From the NCBI GenBank assembly GCA_036826475.1, contig DAISWG010000016.1:6411-70410 (forward strand): DNA of 64,000 bases, read 5' to 3'. Below are positions 51,660-60,138 of the stretch, one piece after another (position 1 is the stretch's first letter; each line of letters starts with the position of its first letter). Under the pieces are notes generated by a model that did not search any database, was not told the DNA's origin, and saw only the letters and a list, made by a program, of their open reading frames with translations. The position numbers and the translations under genes were made by a program. Origin of the DNA: Miltoncostaea sp036826475 (GTDB lineage Bacteria; Actinomycetota; Thermoleophilia; Miltoncostaeales; Miltoncostaeaceae).

Positions 51660-54038
51660 CTAGGTGACGCGGACCATCACCGTCCGGGAGGTCGCGGCGA
51701 GCAGCGGCCAGCCGGCGTCCTGCGGGACGGTCACCCGCACCGGGATCGTCAGGCCGCGCAGGTTGAAGGCCCACGGGATCGCGAACGTCCCGTCCTTCCG
51801 CAGGCGCGCGTTCACCACCGGCCGCCAGGCGCGGCGCAGCGGATCGCGCCACTCCAGCACCACCGCCTTCCGCGATCCGAGGCCCAGGTCGCCGGGCGCC
51901 GGGGACAGACGCCCGGTGAACACGACGGTCCCGCCCGCGCCGACCGTGTCCGACGAGGACGCGAACTCCAGGTGCGGGCGCACCTCGAGCCGGACGGTGG
52001 CGTCCGCGTGGCGCGGGAGGAGCTCCCGTCCCACCGCGACGCCCACCCGGACCACCCCGCCGGCCTCGGGGCGCCCGGCGAACGAGAAGCGGCCCCCGCG
52101 GATCGTGAGCCCACGGCCGACGATGCGCCCGCGGTGCCCGCGCGCCTGCACCTCGGCGCCGACGATCGGGCGACCCGAGCCGTCCAGCAGCGTCCCGCGG
52201 ATCGTCACCGATCCCCCCACAGCGACGCGGCGCACCAGCACGGCGCCGGCCCGGCTGCGCTGCACCCGCGCGCCGGGGACCCGCACCATGAGGCGGGCCG
52301 ATCGGAGCCGGGCGAGGGCGTCCGAGGCGATGCTGCCCACCCCCGCCCCGCTGATCTCCACCGTCCCCGTGCGCGAGGCCACGTTCCCGGCGCCGTCCGC
52401 GATGACGAGGCGCACGTTCTGCTGTCCGTTCGGCAACGCGGAGGCGTCCACCGCCATCCTCCCCGCGCCGTCGGACGCGCCCGAACCGCCGAGCGAGCGC
52501 CACGCCGTTCCCTGCCGCCACTGGAGGGTGGCGGCGGCGACCCCGGAGTGCGCGTCCGACGCCGCCCAGGCGACGGTCATCGGCCGCCTGCCGCCGGGCG
52601 AGAAGACGGCCCGGGAGATCGTCGGGACGTCGACGTCGACGCGCAGCGTCGCGCGCGCCTCGCTGGCGAGCGACGCGAATGGGCCGCCGTTGCGGACGGT
52701 GACGCGCAGCGCGTGGCGCCCCGACGCGAGCCCCGTGAGCGGGACGGGCACCACCCGCCGCCCCGCCGGGGTCGCGGTCGCGCTGCGGCGGAGCCACTCG
52801 CCGGACTCGCCGCCGTCGGCGGCCGCGTTGACGTCGACCTCCGTCGCGCCGATGCCGAGGACGGACTGCAGGGCGTCGGTGGCCGTGAGGTCCAGATCGA
52901 GGCGGTTCACCCACCCGGCCGGCACGTCGTGGAGCTGCACGGCGGGCGCGTGGCCGTCGATCACGACCGGCTGGGGGCCGGCGGTGACCGCCGTGTTGCC
53001 CGCTCTGTCGGTGGTGACCACGCGCCACGCATGGACGCCGTCGGCCATGGCCGGCGCCACGGTCACGGACTGCGCTCCGGCGCCGCCCGGGCCACCGGCG
53101 TCCCGCCACTCGCCCGAGGTGCCGCCGTCCGCGGCCGTGTTCACCTGTGCCTGGGAGGACGCGACACCACTGGTCGCGTCAGCCGCCCGCCACGAGAGCG
53201 TCACCGCGCCGGGGGACGCGGGGCCCCCAAGGAGCTCCGTGGCGCGGGGGGCGGTCCGGTCGACATGGACCACGTCTGAGGCCGATGCGCCGGCCGTGCC
53301 GTCGCCGTCGGCCACGATCTGGACCGGCTGGACGCCGTCCGGCACGCCGTCGAGCGGGAGGTCGAGACCGTGATTGCCGGCGCCCGGAGCGCCCGCCCAC
53401 CGCACCTGCCCTGCGACGAGGATCCGCTGCTGCGCCACGCCGTCGCTGCCGAAGTTGTCGCCCACCGACCAGTCGGCGCGGAGCGTGCCGGCCGCGCCGA
53501 TCCAGCTGCGCGTGATCCCGTGGATGCCCACCGCCGGCGGCGCCACGTCGCGCACCACGACCCGCGGGGCGGCGATGAAGAAGCCACGGCCGTGCTGCTG
53601 GCGCCCCTCGGCCTGCCAGAGCGCGAGGTGGACGTTGCAGTGGCCGCCGGGGAGCGGGACGTCGTACGCGCGGCCGCCAGCCGGTGACTGTGGCATCCCG
53701 GCGTCGGCCTCCCGCCAGAGCGGCACGCGGTTGCCCGTGACCTGCACCTCGAGCGAGCTGGCGGCCTGGGTGCGCAGGGCGCTGAAGCGCACCGCGGCGA
53801 TCTCGCTCCCCGCCACGGGGCACCCCCAGTTCATCTCCCAGTGGGTCCCGACCGGGACGGTCGTGGCGGGGACCTGAATCAGCCAGGTCGGGCCGTCGCC
53901 GACCGATGCGCTGAACGGCGGGGCGACGCTCCAGATGGACGAGCCGTACGGATAGAGCGCGCCGTCGTTCGCCGCGGCGACGGACGGCGAGGCGACGAGG
54001 GCGAGGGCGGCGAGGAGGAACCTGCGGTGATGGGTCAC
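51660..54038 (-). CDS. Secreted multi-Ig-domain surface protein
   Basis: 792 aa from GTG 54038. Signal peptide (FLLAALALVASPSVAAA, residues 6-22). Then an N-terminal beta domain (GTHWEMNWGCPVAGSEI, two or more Cys), several Ig-like repeats recognised by DRTAP/DGHAP and DRAGNT/DGAGNV junctions, and a C-terminal carboxypeptidase-regulatory-like pair (SVTIRGTLLDGSGRPIVGAEVQARG, then VVFTGRLSP). No catalytic site and no anchor motif (LPXTG) are seen. Its start overlaps the sigma-factor stop (GTGA). It is probably regulated by, or part of the signal of, that sigma factor. Confidence 0.8.
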   Translation of the reverse strand: MTHHRRFLLAALALVASPSVAAANDGALYPYGSSIWSVAPPFSASVGDGPTWLIQVPATTVPVGTHWEMNWGCPVAGSEIAAVRFSALRTQAASSLEVQVTGNRVPLWREADAGMPQSPAGGRAYDVPLPGGHCNVHLALWQAEGRQQHGRGFFIAAPRVVVRDVAPPAVGIHGITRSWIGAAGTLRADWSVGDNFGSDGVAQQRILVAGQVRWAGAPGAGNHGLDLPLDGVPDGVQPVQIVADGDGTAGASASDVVHVDRTAPRATELLGGPASPGAVTLSWRAADATSGVASSQAQVNTAADGGTSGEWRDAGGPGGAGAQSVTVAPAMADGVHAWRVVTTDRAGNTAVTAGPQPVVIDGHAPAVQLHDVPAGWVNRLDLDLTATDALQSVLGIGATEVDVNAAADGGESGEWLRRSATATPAGRRVVPVPLTGLASGRHALRVTVRNGGPFASLASEARATLRVDVDVPTISRAVFSPGGRRPMTVAWAASDAHSGVAAATLQWRQGTAWRSLGGSGASDGAGRMAVDASALPNGQQNVRLVIADGAGNVASRTGTVEISGAGVGSIASDALARLRSARLMVRVPGARVQRSRAGAVLVRRVAVGGSVTIRGTLLDGSGRPIVGAEVQARGHRGRIVGRGLTIRGGRFSFAGRPEAGGVVRVGVAVGRELLPRHADATVRLEVRPHLEFASSSDTVGAGGTVVFTGRLSPAPGDLGLGSRKAVVLEWRDPLRRAWRPVVNARLRKDGTFAIPWAFNLRGLTIPVRVTVPQDAGWPLLAATSRTVMVRVT

Positions 54039-55309
54039 GGACCGAACTCCAGGGCGACCGCCGCCGTGCTCGGCGCGGGCGCGGTCGGGGGTGGGGTCAC
54101 CGGGGCCGGAGCCGGAGACGCCTGGACGGGGGCCGGGGTGGATCGGGGTGGCGCCGGCGATGCGGCGTCCGGGACCGATGCCCGGCCTGCGCGCGGCCGC
54201 TGCGCCGCCCGATGCGACGTGGCCGCCCGGCGCGCCTGGCTGTGGGGACGCGCCTGACGGGTGGGCTCGGCGGGCGCCGTCCGGGGACGCGGCGGCGTCG
54301 GGGCCTGCGCGGTGGGCGGTGTCTCGACGGTCGCCGCCGCCGCCTCGGCGATCGCCGGCGCGGCCCTGGGCGGCGACGGCGACGGGGCGTCGGTGACCAG
54401 CGGCAGCGCCGCCGCGCCCGCGACGACCGCGGCCGCCGTCCCCGCGCCGACCTTGGCGAGCGCGGTCCCGGGAAGCTCCATCGCCACGTGCACCATCGTC
54501 CCGACGCGCACCGTCGCGCCCTCGGCGACCCGCTCCCACCACGGGAACATCGGCGTGGGGTCGGGCGCCCCGGCCATGGCCTGCCCGCCGAGCAGGGCCA
54601 CGGGAACCAGGCCCGCGAGCCACTCGTTGGACTGGCGGCGGTCGCGCAGGGTGCCGCGGCAGACGCCGCAGTGCCGGACGTGCCGGGAGACGGCCCGCTG
54701 CTCCTTCGGGGTGGCCTGACCGCCCGCGACCCGCCAGATCGCCGCGTCGAGCCGCCGGCACGCCTCTCCGGACGCGAGGAGCACCTCCCACCGCTGGAGC
54801 CCGGCCCGCCCCTCCAGCACCGAGCGCTCGACCTTCCGGAGGGAGAAGCCGGTGATCTCCCGGATCCGCTCGTAGCTCGCGCCCGCCGTCTGGAGCATGA
54901 GGCAGGTGCGCTGCGCGGGGGTGAGCCCCGCGAGACCGTCCTGGATGGCGCGATACCGCTCTCGCCACTCCGCCAGCACGTCCACCGCCATGGCGTCCTC
55001 CACGGTCGCCCCGTCCGTGTCGGCCACGTCCGCGGCGACCCCCGGAGCCTCCCGCCGGCGCGCCGACGACACGGCGAGGGCCTCGTTGCGCAGCACGGTG
55101 CGCAGCCACGCCATGAACCGCGCCGGCTCGACCGTGGGCGCGCGGGTCAGCGCGATCTCCATGGCGCGCTGGTACGCATCCTCGGCGTCGTGGAGGGACC
55201 GCGTGTAGCGCGCCGCGTAGCGGATCAGGCCGGGCGCGGCGGTCATCGCATCGCACGCCGCGCGGCGCCGGTCGTCGTCGGTGGGGAGGGAGGCGTCTTT
55301 GGTTGTCAT
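54035..55309 (-). CDS. ECF sigma factor fused to zinc anti-sigma-like domain and membrane segment
   Basis: 424 aa from ATG 55309. Residues ~25-90 are sigma region 2 (YTRSLHDAEDAYQRAMEIAL; RFMAWLRTVLRNEALAVSS), and ~115-175 sigma region 4 (LTPAQRTCLMLQTAGASYERIREITGFSLRKVERSVLEG). H210-x3-C214-x2-C217 is the zinc anti-sigma (ZAS) signature. A hydrophobic helix (VVAGAAALPLVT) and a long Pro/Ala tail follow. Fused sigma/ZAS/membrane proteins are a known ECF type; they are released or activated by an envelope signal. It is coupled to the secreted Ig protein. TACTTT lies 11 nt upstream. Confidence 0.88.
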   Translation of the reverse strand: MTTKDASLPTDDDRRRAACDAMTAAPGLIRYAARYTRSLHDAEDAYQRAMEIALTRAPTVEPARFMAWLRTVLRNEALAVSSARRREAPGVAADVADTDGATVEDAMAVDVLAEWRERYRAIQDGLAGLTPAQRTCLMLQTAGASYERIREITGFSLRKVERSVLEGRAGLQRWEVLLASGEACRRLDAAIWRVAGGQATPKEQRAVSRHVRHCGVCRGTLRDRRQSNEWLAGLVPVALLGGQAMAGAPDPTPMFPWWERVAEGATVRVGTMVHVAMELPGTALAKVGAGTAAAVVAGAAALPLVTDAPSPSPPRAAPAIAEAAAATVETPPTAQAPTPPRPRTAPAEPTRQARPHSQARRAATSHRAAQRPRAGRASVPDAASPAPPRSTPAPVQASPAPAPVTPPPTAPAPSTAAVALEFGP

Positions 55310-55320
55310 GGCGGATGAGG

Positions 55321-55326
55321 AAAGTA
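55321..55326 (-). promoter_or_regulatory. -10 box of the sigma factor (TACTTT)
   Basis: TACTTT on the minus strand, 11 nt before ATG 55309. A short hairpin (CGGAG/CTCCG) lies near 55428-55440 with unclear meaning. Confidence 0.4.
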
Positions 55327-55486
55327 GTTGATCCGCCAGAACCTCCATATGACCGTTCGGATGGTTCGGCGGGGATGGATGCCGACCAGAGGGATGGGCG
55401 GCCCCGCTTTCACCCCCTCCCCGGAGGACGAGGCTCCGCAGAACTCCCGCTCTTTGCGCACACGGCCGTCGATGCGACGCCGCCGA

Positions 55487-55492
55487 TAGGGT
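55487..55492 (+). promoter_or_regulatory. Leaderless-type -10 box (TAGGGT)
   Basis: TAGGGT 6 nt before GTG 55499 of the thioesterase gene, on the other strand from the sigma factor promoter. Confidence 0.5.
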
Positions 55493-55498
55493 GGGCGG

Positions 55499-55912
55499 GT
55501 GGCCCCCTACATCCATCGCCGGAGCTTCCGGGTGGTCATGTCGGAGGTGGACGTCGCGCAGATCCACTTCACCAACGCCTTCCGGTGGATGGACCGGGGC
55601 CTGTCCGAGTGGCTGGCCGAGATCGGGCATCCCTTCACCCGCGTCCTCGAGACCGGGCCCGGCATCCCCATCGTGGACGCGCGCTGCGCGTTCCTCGGGC
55701 GGATCCTGCTCGACGACGTGATCGACCAGACGACCGAGGTCGGCGGGATCGGCCGCACCTCGTTCCGCAGCCGTCATGTGTTCGCACGTGACGGCGAGCA
55801 CGTCGCGGAGGGCGAGCTCGTGCACGTCTGCGTCGACCGCGAGACCCGCGCGACGGTGCCGGTGCCCGACTGGCTGCGCGAGCGCGCCGTCGCCGCCGCC
55901 GCCGGAGGGTGA
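55499..55912 (+). CDS. Acyl-CoA thioesterase, hotdog fold (4HBT-like)
   Basis: 137 aa from GTG 55499. RSFRVVMSEVDVAQIHFTNAFRWMDRGLSEWL has the Asp and the hotdog helix of the 4-hydroxybenzoyl-CoA thioesterase/YbgC family; VDARCAFLGRILLDDVIDQTTEVGGIGRTSF and a final FARDGEHVAEGELVHVCVDR strand follow. Hydrolyses an acyl-CoA or acyl-ACP of unknown chain. Leaderless promoter TAGGGT. Probably a single-gene unit. Confidence 0.87.
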   Translation: MAPYIHRRSFRVVMSEVDVAQIHFTNAFRWMDRGLSEWLAEIGHPFTRVLETGPGIPIVDARCAFLGRILLDDVIDQTTEVGGIGRTSFRSRHVFARDGEHVAEGELVHVCVDRETRATVPVPDWLRERAVAAAAGG

Positions 55913-55941
55913 CGCCGGCCGTCGCCCCCGCGGCGCTCCCC

Positions 55942-55964
55942 CGTCACATGCCCGCGTTGTGACG
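55942..55964. promoter_or_regulatory. Inverted repeat CGTCAC-N11-GTGACG
   Basis: Perfect 6-bp half-sites at 55942-55947 and 55959-55964 in the 105-bp gap between the thioesterase and the phosphatase-like gene. The spacing would suit a dimeric regulator or, less likely, a weak hairpin. No other copy was searched for. Confidence 0.3.
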
Positions 55965-56017
55965 TGACCGCGCCGGGCCGGATCCTCAGGGTCCGGCAGC
56001 GGATGCGGAGGTGTGTG

Positions 56018-56497
56018 ATGGGTGAGCCGAAGGCGTACGCATGGATCGTCCCGGAGCGGGTGGCGGTCGCCGGACGGCCCGGCGGGTGCGGTCGCGGGCA
56101 CCGCCGCGACGCCCGGGTCGCCGAGCTGGGGTGGTGGCGCGAGAGGGGGGTCGTCGCGATCGTCTCGGCGTTGCGGACCCGGCACTGCCTCGACGACTAC
56201 GCCGCCCGCGGGTTCGAGGTCCGGTGGCACCCGCTGACCGATCCGGAGCAGGCGCGCGACGCGGCCGTCGCGCTCGCGCGGGAGGTGCGCGACCTGCTCG
56301 AGAGCCACCAGGGCGCGGTCCTGGTCCACTGCGACTGCGCCAACGAGTGGCTCGCGGCCATCGACGCCGTCCTGCGGATGGAGCTCGGGCTCGCCCGCAC
56401 GTCGCGGACGGCGCTCCGCCACGCGGCCGCGGACGGCCTCCCTGTAGGCTCACTCGCGACGTCGATCGTGGCGCGTCCCACGTCGGTGGCGGCGTGA
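56018..56497 (+). CDS. Dual-specificity-phosphatase-like protein lacking catalytic Arg
   Basis: 159 aa from ATG 56018, with GGAGG 6 nt upstream. The order of elements (VAIVSALRTRHCLDDYAARGFEVRWHPLTD, then a helix, then VLVHCDCANEW) matches small tyrosine/dual-specificity phosphatases. The P-loop should be HCx5R, but here His-Cys is followed by DCANE and Trp, so the phosphate-binding Arg is absent. It may bind a phosphate or phosphoprotein without hydrolysis, or may be inactive. Alternative: an unrelated Cys protein. Confidence 0.65.
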   Translation: MGEPKAYAWIVPERVAVAGRPGGCGRGHRRDARVAELGWWRERGVVAIVSALRTRHCLDDYAARGFEVRWHPLTDPEQARDAAVALAREVRDLLESHQGAVLVHCDCANEWLAAIDAVLRMELGLARTSRTALRHAAADGLPVGSLATSIVARPTSVAA

Positions 56498-56644
56498 CCG
56501 GGGTGGTCGGCGCGGCCGCCCGGCCGAGCGCCTTCCGAGGGGAATCCACCGATGAGCCGACGACGACCGCGCCTCTGGCCCCGCCGCGCCGCGGCGCCGG
56601 AGGACGCCGGGGCTCCCGCGCAGCACGCGGACCGGCGGGCGGGG

Positions 56645-56654
56645 NNNNNNNNNN
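56645..56654. other. Assembly gap (10 N)
   Basis: Ten Ns of unknown true length. The 5' end of a GT4 gene crosses it: a start at 56552 (MSRRRPRLWPRRAA...) is out of frame with the downstream part by the nominal gap length, so the real gap is probably not 10 bp. Confidence 0.99.
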
Positions 56655-56681
56655 CCGCCGCTGGTCCTCGTCGACGGTCGC

Positions 56682-57716
56682 ATGGCGAAGCGGCGGCGGA
56701 CGGGCATCGGGACGTACATCAACGAGCTGCGGGAGAGCCTCGAGGCGCGGCCCGCGTCGGATCTCCGCATCGAGTGGGTCTTCGGCCCGCCCGGCTTCCC
56801 GCGCCTCGGCAGGCTGACGTCCGCCGGCAACCTGGTCACCGACATGCTGTGGCTCCACGTGCTGCTGCCGTTCACCGCCTGGCGCCGCCGGGCGGCGGTG
56901 CTCCACGCGCCGGTCAACTGGGGACCCTGGTTCAGCCCGTGCCCCACCGTCGTCACGATCCACGACTTGGCGTGGGAGCGCGTGCCGGACGCCTTTCCCG
57001 AGAACTTCCGCCGCTACGCGCGGATGTTCGCCCGACGCTCCGTGAAGCGGGCCCGCCGGGTGATCGCCGTGTCGGAATCGACCGCGCAGGACCTGCGCCA
57101 GCTGTACGCGGTTCCGCCCGAGCGCATCCGGGTGGTCCCGAACGGCGTCCATCCCGACACCCGGCCGCCGGTGGCCCGCGAGCCGATGATCCTGAGCGTC
57201 GGGATCCGCGAGCCGCGGAAGCGGATCGGGGTGCTCGTGGAGGGGCACCGCCGCTACTGGGAGAACGCCCCTCCGAGCCCGCCGCCCTGCCGCCTAGTGG
57301 TGGTTGGCGGTCCGGGCGGGGACGAGGACCGGGTCCGCGCCGCCGCGGGATCCGGCTGCGATGTGCGCGGGTTCATCCGGCGCGAGGAGCTGCTCGACCT
57401 GTACCGCCGCGCGACCCTGCTGGTGTACCCATCGGCGTACGAGGGGTTCGGCCTCCCCGTGGTCGAGGCGATGGCGGCCGGGTGCCCGGTGCTCTGCGCA
57501 CGGAACTCGTCGCTCGTGGAGATCGGCGGGCGCTCCGCGCTGTTCCTGGACGAGGTGACGCCAGAGTCGATCGCGTCCGCCCTGGCCGACGCGCTCTCCG
57601 ACCGCGAGGCGCTCGCGGAGCGCGGCGAGGCCGGTCGCGAGGAGGCGGCCCGCTATTCGTGGTCGGCCTCCGCCACCGCCACGAGGGACGTCTACCGGCA
57701 GGCGCTGCGCCGGTGA
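56682..57716 (+). CDS. GT4-type glycosyltransferase, 5' end disrupted by assembly gap
   Basis: 344 aa are readable from ATG 56682; the codons before it (PPLVLVDGR) are clearly the first beta strand of the same protein, so the true start lies across the Ns, possibly at 56552. TGIGTYINELRESL, VVTIHDLAWERVPDAFP, SVGIREPRKRIGVLVEG and SAYEGFGLPVVEAMAAGCPVLC (E7E) define it. Its closest relative in the window is the GT4 at 42473. The stop overlaps the methyltransferase start (GTGA). Confidence 0.9.
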   Translation: MAKRRRTGIGTYINELRESLEARPASDLRIEWVFGPPGFPRLGRLTSAGNLVTDMLWLHVLLPFTAWRRRAAVLHAPVNWGPWFSPCPTVVTIHDLAWERVPDAFPENFRRYARMFARRSVKRARRVIAVSESTAQDLRQLYAVPPERIRVVPNGVHPDTRPPVAREPMILSVGIREPRKRIGVLVEGHRRYWENAPPSPPPCRLVVVGGPGGDEDRVRAAAGSGCDVRGFIRREELLDLYRRATLLVYPSAYEGFGLPVVEAMAAGCPVLCARNSSLVEIGGRSALFLDEVTPESIASALADALSDREALAERGEAGREEAARYSWSASATATRDVYRQALRR

Positions 57717-58549
57717 GCGCGGTGCGGCCGGCCTGGGCGCGACTGGCCGGCCATAGCTACCGGGTCGGTGGCGCGTGGCTGCTCCGCGGGTTGCGCGGGG
57801 GCGGGTTCCCCCACCCGCGCGCGGGGCTGTACCGCCTCCTGGTGCCCCTCGAGCCGTGGCGCGTCTACGAGCTCGGGAGGGTGGCCGCCGAGCCGTGGGA
57901 CGGGCGGTGCCTCGATGTCTCCAGCCCGAAGCTGCTGGCCAGCGCGCTCCAGCACCGGGGGCGGGGACGGTGGACGGCGATCGACCTGCTGCCGGGGGAG
58001 ATCGCCATCTGGCGGACGCTCGACCCGGCCCTCGACCTGCAGGTGGCCGACGCCCGGGCGCTGCCGTTCGGGGACGGCACCTTCGACGCGGTCGCGTGCG
58101 TCTCGGTCATCGAGCACGTCGCCGGCGACGGCGACGCCGCCGCGATGGCCGAGATGTGGCGGGTCCTGCGGCCGGGCGGGGTGCTGCACCTCACCACCAA
58201 CGTCTCCGCGCGGGCGGGGGAGGTCCGCACCCGCATCCCCGTGTACGCCGCCGACGGGCCCCCGGAGCCGGCTGCGGACGGGGCGGGGGCGTTCTTCGAG
58301 CGGCGCTACTCGGCCGCGACGCTGCGCGACCGGCTGCTCGGCCTGCCGTGGCGGGAGGAGGCGCGCGAGTACGTGCGGGAGCGCCGCCACGTGCACGAGC
58401 GTTTCTTCGCGGCGCGCCCCTGGTCGTTCCTGGTCGGGGGGCTGCTCCCGCTCGTCTGCGCCCGGAATTTCGTCCCCGTCGCGGATCCCGCAGACCTTCC
58501 GGACGGGGTCTTCGGGGTCGTCTACCTGCGCCTCCGGAAGCCGGGATAG
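57713..58549 (+). CDS. SAM-dependent methyltransferase
   Basis: 278 aa from GTG 57713. GRCLDVSSPKLLASALQH is a degenerate motif I; WTAIDLLPGEIAIW, DARALPFGDGTFDAVACVSVIEHVAGDGD and EMWRVLRPGGVLHLTTN are canonical class I positions. It probably methylates a sugar or lipid head group in this locus. It is coupled to the preceding GT4 gene. Confidence 0.85.
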   Translation: MSAVRPAWARLAGHSYRVGGAWLLRGLRGGGFPHPRAGLYRLLVPLEPWRVYELGRVAAEPWDGRCLDVSSPKLLASALQHRGRGRWTAIDLLPGEIAIWRTLDPALDLQVADARALPFGDGTFDAVACVSVIEHVAGDGDAAAMAEMWRVLRPGGVLHLTTNVSARAGEVRTRIPVYAADGPPEPAADGAGAFFERRYSAATLRDRLLGLPWREEAREYVRERRHVHERFFAARPWSFLVGGLLPLVCARNFVPVADPADLPDGVFGVVYLRLRKPG

Positions 58550-58605
58550 CCCATCCCGGAGGGCCTCCGCGGCGGCCGGGATGCGCGCGGAGGGCCCGTC
58601 AGCAG

Positions 58606-58611
58606 TACGAT
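58606..58611 (+). promoter_or_regulatory. Leaderless-type -10 box (TACGAT)
   Basis: TACGAT exactly 6 nt before GTG 58618 of the sugar transferase gene, in a 68-bp gap after the methyltransferase. Confidence 0.5.
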
Positions 58612-58617
58612 CGCCGC

Positions 58618-60138
58618 GTGACGACGCGCCCCACGCGCCCCGAGTCCGACCCGCTGCGCGTCGGAAAGAACGACGGTCGCGGGACGGTCCGGCGCGATGC
58701 GCGGTTCCTGCCGCTCCTCTCCGGGCCCGCCGGCACGGCCCTCGTGCGCCGCTGCCTGTCGGTCGCCGTGCTCGTCACGATCGACCTGACGGCCTGCTTC
58801 GCCGGGGTCTACGCGGCCCTGGCCCTGAAGCTGCTGGTGCAGGGCGACGAGGTCGACTCCGGGGCGATCTGGGCGGTCGAGCAGAAGGCGCTGCCGCTCG
58901 CGGCCACCACCATGATCCTGGTGTTCGCCAAGAACCGCCTCTACGCCCCGCGCGACCAGCGGGGCCGGGCGGCGCGGCTGCTGTCGTCGGTCACCCTCAC
59001 CACCGTCGTCGTGCTCGTGGTCACGCTCGTCGCCGGGTGGCGGTTCGACACCTACTACATCTTCTACGCCTCGTGGTTCATGGTCGGGACGCTCGTGATC
59101 GCGCTGCGGGCCAGCTACGACAGCGTCACGGCGCTGGTGCTCGACGCGATATCGTTCGAGCGGCGGGCGCTGCTCGTTGGCGCGCCCGCGCTGGTGGCGT
59201 CGATCGCGGAGAGCCTGGAGCGGTCGGAGAGCCGCCAGGGCGTCGCGTACCGGGTGGTGGGACGGCAGCAGCTGACCGCGGGGCTCGGCGACGACACCGG
59301 CGGCGCGGGCCAGGGCGAGCTGCGGCGGGCGCTCGACCCGGCGGCGATCGACGAGGTGATCCTCACGGGGTGGGCCGGCGACGACGCGCCGGTGCTCGAG
59401 CTGCTCGAGGTGTGCCGCCGCCGCGCGATCCCGGTGCGGCTGGCGCCGACGACGGCGGAACTGCTGTCGCACTCGGTGCAGGCGGTCCCCGCCCCCGGGC
59501 TGCCGCTGTTCGACCTCCGGCCGCCGGTGCTCGGCGGGGCCGCGTTCATGCTCAAGCGCGCGTTCGACCTGGTGGCGGGGACGATCATCGGGCTGATCGC
59601 GGCGCCCGTGCTGGCGCTCGCGGCGCTGGCGATCAAGCTGGACGACGGGGGCCCGGTGATCCACCGCAGCCGCCGCATCGGCGTGGAAGAGCAGGAGTTC
59701 ACCTGCCTGAAGCTGCGCACCATGCGGGTGGACGCCGAGGCGCTCCAAGCCCAGTTCGAGGCCGCCAACGAGGCGGACGGACCGATCTTCAAGATCAAGG
59801 ACGACCCCCGCGTCACCAGGGTCGGCGCGGTGCTGCGGCGGTTCTCGATCGACGAGCTCCCCCAGATCTGGAACGTCCTGCGGGGGGAGATGTCGCTCGT
59901 CGGGCCGCGGCCGCTGCCCCTGCGGGACTACGAGCTGCTCGACGACCTCCACAAGAAGCGCTACCTCGTGCTCCCCGGCATGACCGGGCTGTGGCAGGTG
60001 TCGGGGCGCAGCGACCTCTCGTTCGACGAGCTGGTGCGGCTCGACTTCTTCTACATCGAGACGTGGTCCGTCTGGCTCGACCTCACGATCCTGGCGCGCA
60101 CCATCTTCGTGGTGCTCGGCCGGCGGGGGGCCTACTGA
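58618..60138 (+). CDS. Polyprenyl-phosphate sugar-1-phosphate transferase (initiating enzyme)
   Basis: 506 aa from GTG 58618. Residues ~40-190 hold four membrane helices, ~190-290 a degenerate NAD-like domain, and ~310-500 the catalytic bacterial sugar transferase domain: KRAFDLVAGTIIGLIAAPVLALAALAIKL, FTCLKLRTM, RVGAVLRRFSIDELPQIWNVLRGEMSLVGPRP and LPGMTGLWQVSGRSDLSFDE. It attaches the first sugar phosphate to undecaprenyl phosphate and starts glycan assembly. It is the only initiating enzyme in the window. Confidence 0.95.
   Translation: MTTRPTRPESDPLRVGKNDGRGTVRRDARFLPLLSGPAGTALVRRCLSVAVLVTIDLTACFAGVYAALALKLLVQGDEVDSGAIWAVEQKALPLAATTMILVFAKNRLYAPRDQRGRAARLLSSVTLTTVVVLVVTLVAGWRFDTYYIFYASWFMVGTLVIALRASYDSVTALVLDAISFERRALLVGAPALVASIAESLERSESRQGVAYRVVGRQQLTAGLGDDTGGAGQGELRRALDPAAIDEVILTGWAGDDAPVLELLEVCRRRAIPVRLAPTTAELLSHSVQAVPAPGLPLFDLRPPVLGGAAFMLKRAFDLVAGTIIGLIAAPVLALAALAIKLDDGGPVIHRSRRIGVEEQEFTCLKLRTMRVDAEALQAQFEAANEADGPIFKIKDDPRVTRVGAVLRRFSIDELPQIWNVLRGEMSLVGPRPLPLRDYELLDDLHKKRYLVLPGMTGLWQVSGRSDLSFDELVRLDFFYIETWSVWLDLTILARTIFVVLGRRGAY

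Noticed and set aside
55428..55440. Short hairpin (CGGAG/CTCCG) upstream of the sigma factor gene
   Set aside because: Stems of 5-6 bp are expected often by chance at this G+C content.
57768..60134. Open frame of nearly 900 codons over the methyltransferase and sugar transferase genes
   Set aside because: Both underlying proteins are well conserved in other frames. Only the last ~100 codons (60135-60440), which lie past the sugar transferase stop, look real.
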